NCBI GenBank assembly: GCA_964637235.1
Contig: CAZWVR010000024.1
Location: forward strand, 1 to 26,732
DNA: 26,732 nt
Source of the DNA: CAZWVR01 sp964637235
GTDB lineage: Bacteria; Bacteroidota; Bacteroidia; Bacteroidales; S143-33
Direction: 5' to 3'
The notes beneath the pieces are model-generated. The model was not told the DNA's origin. It did no database searches and saw only the letters and a list, made by a program, of their open reading frames with translations. Each line of letters starts with the position of its first letter. Within the stretch, counting starts at the first letter, position 1. The position numbers and the translations under genes are program-made. Shown here piece after piece: positions 23,141-26,732 of this stretch.

Positions 23141-23262
23141 TATTATCTATTTTAGGCAATAAGAATCAGAAGCTAACTCTTTAATTTTCAACCTATTATA
23201 TTAACTAAAAGTATAAAGTCAAGAGTTAAGGATATTGTAAATTTTATTTTTTATTGTAAAAT

Positions 23263-23291
23263 AAAAAAGAGGCGCCTTTTTAGACGCCCCC
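23263..23291 (-). terminator. Rho-independent terminator of the DUF5723 unit
   Basis: On the minus strand GGGGGCG (23291..23285) pairs with CGCCTC (23274..23269) plus a following T, around a 10-base loop, then six Ts. It starts 24 bases after the stop at 23316. It shares 13 identical bases (GGGGGCGTCTAAA) with the terminator at 2088-2116. Confidence 0.85.
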
Positions 23292-23315
23292 TTATAGCTT
23301 AATAAAAATATACAA

Positions 23316-24878
23316 TCATCTACGGCGAGATTTATACATATTAAGGTCATCTAAAAGACCTAAATTTCTATTATCCTTGCAGCCGAAAACAAAATTTAAT
23401 CCAAAGTGGAATATAAACATCTTAGAACTCTTAACCCACTTAGTAGCCAGTCCTTGATCATAAGGTTTGTCATAAGCAGTTAAATACCTCAATCCAAGAG
23501 CATATGGTGCTATATTATCCATATTCAAATACATCTGCAATGGACCTAAACGATAAGAAAGCCCCAAACCAATATTATTGAATGAACGACGGAACATAGT
23601 ATAACTGAGAGCAACATTCCAACCATACCAAAAGTTTACATTAGCAGATAAAGTATAAGAAGAAAGTGGTTTATTATGGAAAAAGTATGCGTGATAAAGA
23701 AAGCCTAATTTTAACCAATCCTTTGGAGAATAAGCTGCTGCTATATTTATCTTTGTATTTATTCCGGTATAATAACTCTTAGCTTCTTTCTGTAAATTAA
23801 GTTGTTGTTTTATAGTATCAATTATATCACGTTTAGCAACAGAAATAATACTATCCCTAATAGCAGAATTCTTTAAAGATTTTGCTACTCCATAATTGGT
23901 AATATAACGTGCTAAATCTATTCCCGGAAAAACAAATTGTCCATTGTCAACTTTATAAATAGTATCATTAACATTCCATTTAATAAAACCTAAATCAACA
24001 ATACTTGCTGAAAATTCATAATCCTTATAGTTATATATTGCTCCTAAATCTATACCTAATCCTCTATTTTTTAGTGAAGTATTAACAAAAGTAGATAGCA
24101 TCTGACCTATATCAGGAGTAAAATCCATAGAACTTAAACCAAGATCTAATTTAGTAAATTTGGGAATAGAAGTTCTTAAATCTAAATCAGTATTAAAAAT
24201 CCAATCATAAGCAGACCAATCGCTGTTAGGATCATTTGTAGGATTAACATGCCAATCCAAATTCAACTTTTTAGTATAAATATTCGCAAATCCCTGTAAA
24301 AATTTAATTTTACCGCCTACTATTAAGCCTTCTGTAATCTCCTTAGAAGCTCCCAATGATAAAGAATTATAAATATTTAAGTCAAGTCCTAACCCAGATA
24401 ATGATATATATTGATTAGGATCGTTAAAATAATTTCCATCTTTTAATAAAAATATACTTTTAGGATAAGTAAAAGCGAAATTATTATTATGATAAATATC
24501 AAAAGTAAAATACCAGTCATGAACCCAAAATGCAAAATTCAATAGGTTAATCTTATTTTGTATGAATAAATAGTTCATCGGATCTGCTCTATTATATAAA
24601 TTTTCTACATCTATGGGGAATATGGTATCAGTATTATTTACAATAGCATGCTGATAATCAAAAGCATCAATATATCTAATTCCCCTATGAAAATAAGTAG
24701 AGGAGATAGAAGATATACCGGGTAAACCTAAATAAAATGAACAAGAATTTTGACGAGCAGGATTTAAATCAGTAGCCTGAGGTAGATGCATAAAATATAG
24801 CACATAATCTGTTTGTGCCTTAATCTTAGGCACTAAAAAAGCCATAATCACTGTTATAATAATTAGAATTTTTCTCAT
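23316..24878 (-). CDS. DUF5723 family outer-membrane-type protein
   Basis: 520 residues from ATG 24878; an in-frame GTG lies 24 bases upstream but the signal peptide begins at the ATG. Signal peptide 1-21 ends Lys-Ile-Lys-Ala-Gln. The mature start has Leu-Pro-Gln-Ala-Thr-Asp-Leu-Asn-Pro-Ala and Phe-Tyr-Leu-Gly-Leu-Pro-Gly-Ile-Ser-Ser, as in the Bacteroidota DUF5723 family. The rest is amphipathic beta strands with frequent terminal aromatics (Gly-Leu-Gly-Leu-Ser-Tyr-Arg-Leu), consistent with an outer-membrane barrel. No function is known for the family. It is 26 bases after the lipoprotein gene and closed by a terminator, so the two form a unit. Confidence 0.85.
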   Translation of the reverse strand: MRKILIIITVIMAFLVPKIKAQTDYVLYFMHLPQATDLNPARQNSCSFYLGLPGISSISSTYFHRGIRYIDAFDYQHAIVNNTDTIFPIDVENLYNRADPMNYLFIQNKINLLNFAFWVHDWYFTFDIYHNNNFAFTYPKSIFLLKDGNYFNDPNQYISLSGLGLDLNIYNSLSLGASKEITEGLIVGGKIKFLQGFANIYTKKLNLDWHVNPTNDPNSDWSAYDWIFNTDLDLRTSIPKFTKLDLGLSSMDFTPDIGQMLSTFVNTSLKNRGLGIDLGAIYNYKDYEFSASIVDLGFIKWNVNDTIYKVDNGQFVFPGIDLARYITNYGVAKSLKNSAIRDSIISVAKRDIIDTIKQQLNLQKEAKSYYTGINTKINIAAAYSPKDWLKLGFLYHAYFFHNKPLSSYTLSANVNFWYGWNVALSYTMFRRSFNNIGLGLSYRLGPLQMYLNMDNIAPYALGLRYLTAYDKPYDQGLATKWVKSSKMFIFHFGLNFVFGCKDNRNLGLLDDLNMYKSRRR

Positions 24879-24904
24879 TGTATAGATTTTTTGGTTAAAC
24901 ACTT

Positions 24905-26107
24905 TTAATGTGATAAATTATAATCAATTTTTACACCTAATTTTACGCCTATTTTATACCAACCGTATATCCTAACATCAAAGCCATTTTGACTATTCGG
25001 AGAGTTTAATCTTACTGTCATGATAGCCTTGGCAACATTTTTATCTCTAAGGAGATTAACTTGCTCATGAGTTAAAGTTTTTATCATTTGGCTTTTGACA
25101 GATTCAGTAGAAATACCTTGTTGATCTACTTGTGCAGCATCAAATGTCCAGCCCGGATTATCAAAAACTCTCATAATTTCATTACCAGTAGAATCAATAA
25201 ATATTATTTGTCCTACGCCAGAGACAGGGAAGTCATTATCAATTATCAGTTTCAGGGTTATTGCAGTTATTTCTCTCGCAGTATCTGCTGGTAGTGTAAA
25301 ATTAGAAGTATCGCCCAGTATTAAATCATTCAAATGTGCTATAAGAGGTAAATCAATGTCAACATCAAGGGAAAGTTTATCATCTTGATGGATAGCATAA
25401 GGAGTAGATTGATCTTGATGACTTCCTCCTGTGATGCCTACTGAAATACGCTTAGGTATTGGAGCAAATAAATTCTCCAATGAAGGAATTTCTTGTTTTG
25501 TAAAAGTAATTTTACTAACAGCTACCTCACCATCTTGTGTAGGAGCATCAATTGTATATGTACCTATATTATTTTCTTCTAATATAGTATTATCTGGACG
25601 TAAAAATCTGAGACTATCCAGACGGAAGAAAGTAACAATAGGTATTTCATTTTTGAATATAAAACTAATTCTTGGGTCATTAAAGAAAAGATGGCCAGAT
25701 AAGGCACTTTGATATACTTTTAACTTATTCCAATCAGATGTACCACTAGCACTATCTCTATGTATTATAGTATTAGCAGGTACAACATCATTACCTCCAA
25801 CAAAATAATCAGGATAAATTTGATCTGCTGTCAATACTACTGCATCTTTAAAATACATTCTTAAATGCACCAAATTATTTTGATCAACTTCTGCCCAAAG
25901 GCTTGAATCCGTGGAAGGAATAAAATCTTGTAAAGTAAAGTAAGAATCTAATATAGGCACAGCCAAACTTCCATCAATATAAATTACATTGCTATCAGTT
26001 TCAGGAAATTGATTTTCAAAAAATAAATCCAAAGGTTTATCCTGACAAGAATTGAAAAATATAATCACTGAAAAAACTGTGAGCAGTTTTAATAGATGTT
26101 TTTTCAT
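24905..26107 (-). CDS. Lipoprotein of unknown function, partner of the DUF5723 gene
   Basis: 400 residues from ATG 26107. The frame is open further upstream to 26161, but the signal peptide begins at 26107 and the promoter lies within that upstream part. Lipoprotein signal 1-20 ends Phe-Phe-Asn-Ser-Cys21. The mature protein is beta-rich and Asp/Ser-rich: Ile-Tyr-Ile-Asp-Gly-Ser-Leu-Ala-Val-Pro-Ile-Leu-Asp near residue 45, a middle of Ig-like strands, and a C-terminal Tyr-Lys-Ile-Gly-Val-Lys-Leu-Gly-Val-Lys. No enzymatic motif. Position suggests a surface or periplasmic partner of the barrel protein; that is inference. Confidence 0.8.
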   Translation of the reverse strand: MKKHLLKLLTVFSVIIFFNSCQDKPLDLFFENQFPETDSNVIYIDGSLAVPILDSYFTLQDFIPSTDSSLWAEVDQNNLVHLRMYFKDAVVLTADQIYPDYFVGGNDVVPANTIIHRDSASGTSDWNKLKVYQSALSGHLFFNDPRISFIFKNEIPIVTFFRLDSLRFLRPDNTILEENNIGTYTIDAPTQDGEVAVSKITFTKQEIPSLENLFAPIPKRISVGITGGSHQDQSTPYAIHQDDKLSLDVDIDLPLIAHLNDLILGDTSNFTLPADTAREITAITLKLIIDNDFPVSGVGQIIFIDSTGNEIMRVFDNPGWTFDAAQVDQQGISTESVKSQMIKTLTHEQVNLLRDKNVAKAIMTVRLNSPNSQNGFDVRIYGWYKIGVKLGVKIDYNLSH

Positions 26108-26129
26108 AATTATTGTTTTTTTATTTTGC

Positions 26130-26161
26130 CAAATATAATTGTTTTTTATTTTTTTTTGCAA
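26130..26161 (-). promoter_or_regulatory. Promoter of the lipoprotein/DUF5723 unit
   Basis: On the minus strand TTG (26161..26159) and TATATTTG (26137..26130) are 21 bases apart, close to consensus. Start near 26123 gives a leader of about 16 bases to the ATG at 26107. It begins 18 bases after the stop of the truncated gene to the right. Confidence 0.6.
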
Positions 26162-26178
26162 CTGAAATTATAAAAAAC

Positions 26179-26732
26179 TCACTGCAAAGTATAATCATAT
26201 AAAAAGTTATCATATCCGACAATAAGAGAAAAATATGACTGTCCTCGTTTTAATAAAGCAATACTGAAAGGAGTTGTCCCTGCAATAGGAAATAGTTTTA
26301 TAAGAGACCCATCAGAATTAAACAAATAGATCTTTTTTGCCTTTGCATCTACAACTCCTATTTTTTTATCGGAATTTGAAAATTTAAAAATAATAGGATC
26401 ACTCTCTATTGGATTAGAAAAAGTATATTTACTCAATTTTTTACCTCTATTATCAAATAGATACATAGTTCTATTATCGATGAATACAAAATCTAATAAT
26501 TTATCGTTATTCAAATCAGTTGCTATAAATCTATTATTCTCATCTGCTGTAAATGTATGAATTGTTTCTACCCGACCATCTAAAAAAACTTTTTTAACAT
26601 TACCAGCTGCGTCATTTAATAAAAAGCAAGCATTATTATCATCTACTGCTGGCTGAAAATAAATATTCACATAATTACCCGAAAGAATATTTTCAGATGG
26701 TTTTACTCTCACTCTGCCTTGCCTATCCAAAA
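26179..26732 (-). CDS. C-terminal fragment of a beta-propeller-like protein (runs off edge)
   Basis: The frame is open to the window edge, so the true start is outside; 183 residues are visible. There are repeating blade-like units with a Leu-Phe-x-Ser-Asp-Gly/Asp-Asn-Arg-Gly turn (Tyr-Leu-Phe-Asp-Asn-Arg-Gly-Lys, Tyr-Leu-Phe-Asn-Ser-Asp-Gly-Ser), and Ala-Thr-Asp-Leu-Asn-Asn-Asp-Lys-Leu-Leu-Asp with the look of an FG-GAP/VCBS calcium loop. The ending Gly-Thr-Thr-Pro-Phe-Ser-Ile ... Leu-Ile-Val-Gly-Tyr-Asp-x-Phe-Leu-Tyr-Asp-Tyr resembles the tail of Bacteroidota DUF3352-type proteins, from memory. Localisation cannot be judged without the N-terminus. Confidence 0.65.
   Translation of the reverse strand, partial: LDRQGRVRVKPSENILSGNYVNIYFQPAVDDNNACFLLNDAAGNVKKVFLDGRVETIHTFTADENNRFIATDLNNDKLLDFVFIDNRTMYLFDNRGKKLSKYTFSNPIESDPIIFKFSNSDKKIGVVDAKAKKIYLFNSDGSLIKLFPIAGTTPFSIALLKRGQSYFSLIVGYDNFLYDYTLQ

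Larger units (their letters stand above)
22933..23315 (-). other. 383-bp intergenic region with promoter, hairpin and terminator
   Basis: No reading frame of interest on either strand. It holds the PBP1A -7 element (22995-23002), a short perfect hairpin at 23120-23140, several longer-range inverted repeats, and the terminator of the DUF5723 gene (23263-23291). The stretch 23010-23260 is otherwise unexplained and could hold a small RNA or decayed sequence; see findings. Confidence 0.7.

Overview
The window reads as a chromosomal segment from a low-GC member of the Bacteroidota, probably Bacteroidales-like. The evidence is strong A/T bias, promoters of the TTG-N19-21-TAnnTTTG type, lipoproteins and secreted proteins typical of that phylum (DUF5723, LolA-like), a LytTR response regulator, the futalosine menaquinone gene mqnA, and a Bacteroidota-style DUF177 gene. 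I see no insertion sequence, phage, CRISPR array, tRNA or rRNA. Nearly all of it is coding, with many overlapping or 1-bp-spaced genes.

Layout. 1-547 (minus): DUF177 (YceD-like), probably followed by rpmF just off the edge. 667-2069 (plus): a lipoprotein and a secreted protein of unknown function, closed by a clear terminator. 2272-3877 (minus): trxA, a DUF58 protein and a small MerR regulator. 3977-12440 (plus): a tight seven-gene run. It starts with two paralogous multidomain proteins of unknown function and continues with kdsC, an orphan cheR, comM (yifB), recQ and a DUF721/DciA-like gene. 12443-14722 (minus): LytTR response regulator, mlaE and mlaF. 14840-16355 (minus): mqnA overlapping an SGNH-hydrolase lipoprotein. 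16404-17132 (plus): a Bax-inhibitor-1/YccA membrane protein, separated by a bidirectional terminator from a minus-strand block. That block (17197-22932) holds the LolA-like carrier, a protein with four helix-hairpin-helix units, prs, pyrI and a class A penicillin-binding protein. 22933-23315 is the only long non-coding stretch. 23316-26107 (minus): a DUF5723 outer-membrane-type protein and a lipoprotein behind a near-consensus promoter. The 3' end of a beta-propeller-like gene runs off the right edge.

Most genes are housekeeping: envelope (LolA-like, PBP1A, MlaEF, KdsC), nucleotides (Prs, PyrI), menaquinone (MqnA), DNA metabolism (RecQ, ComM, DciA-like) and redox (TrxA). The least explained part is 3977-7335. 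The two adjacent paralogues share an N-terminal domain of about 150 residues with F-A-E-P, W and W-G-F signatures, followed by tandem transthyretin/CarboxypepD_reg-like beta domains. Only the first copy has a transmembrane helix and a C-terminal module bracketed by two cysteines. This is the best candidate for an undescribed system. Several partner genes expected beside their relatives are missing from the window: MoxR for DUF58, MlaD for MlaEF, PyrB for PyrI, CheB for CheR, and a histidine kinase for the LytTR regulator.
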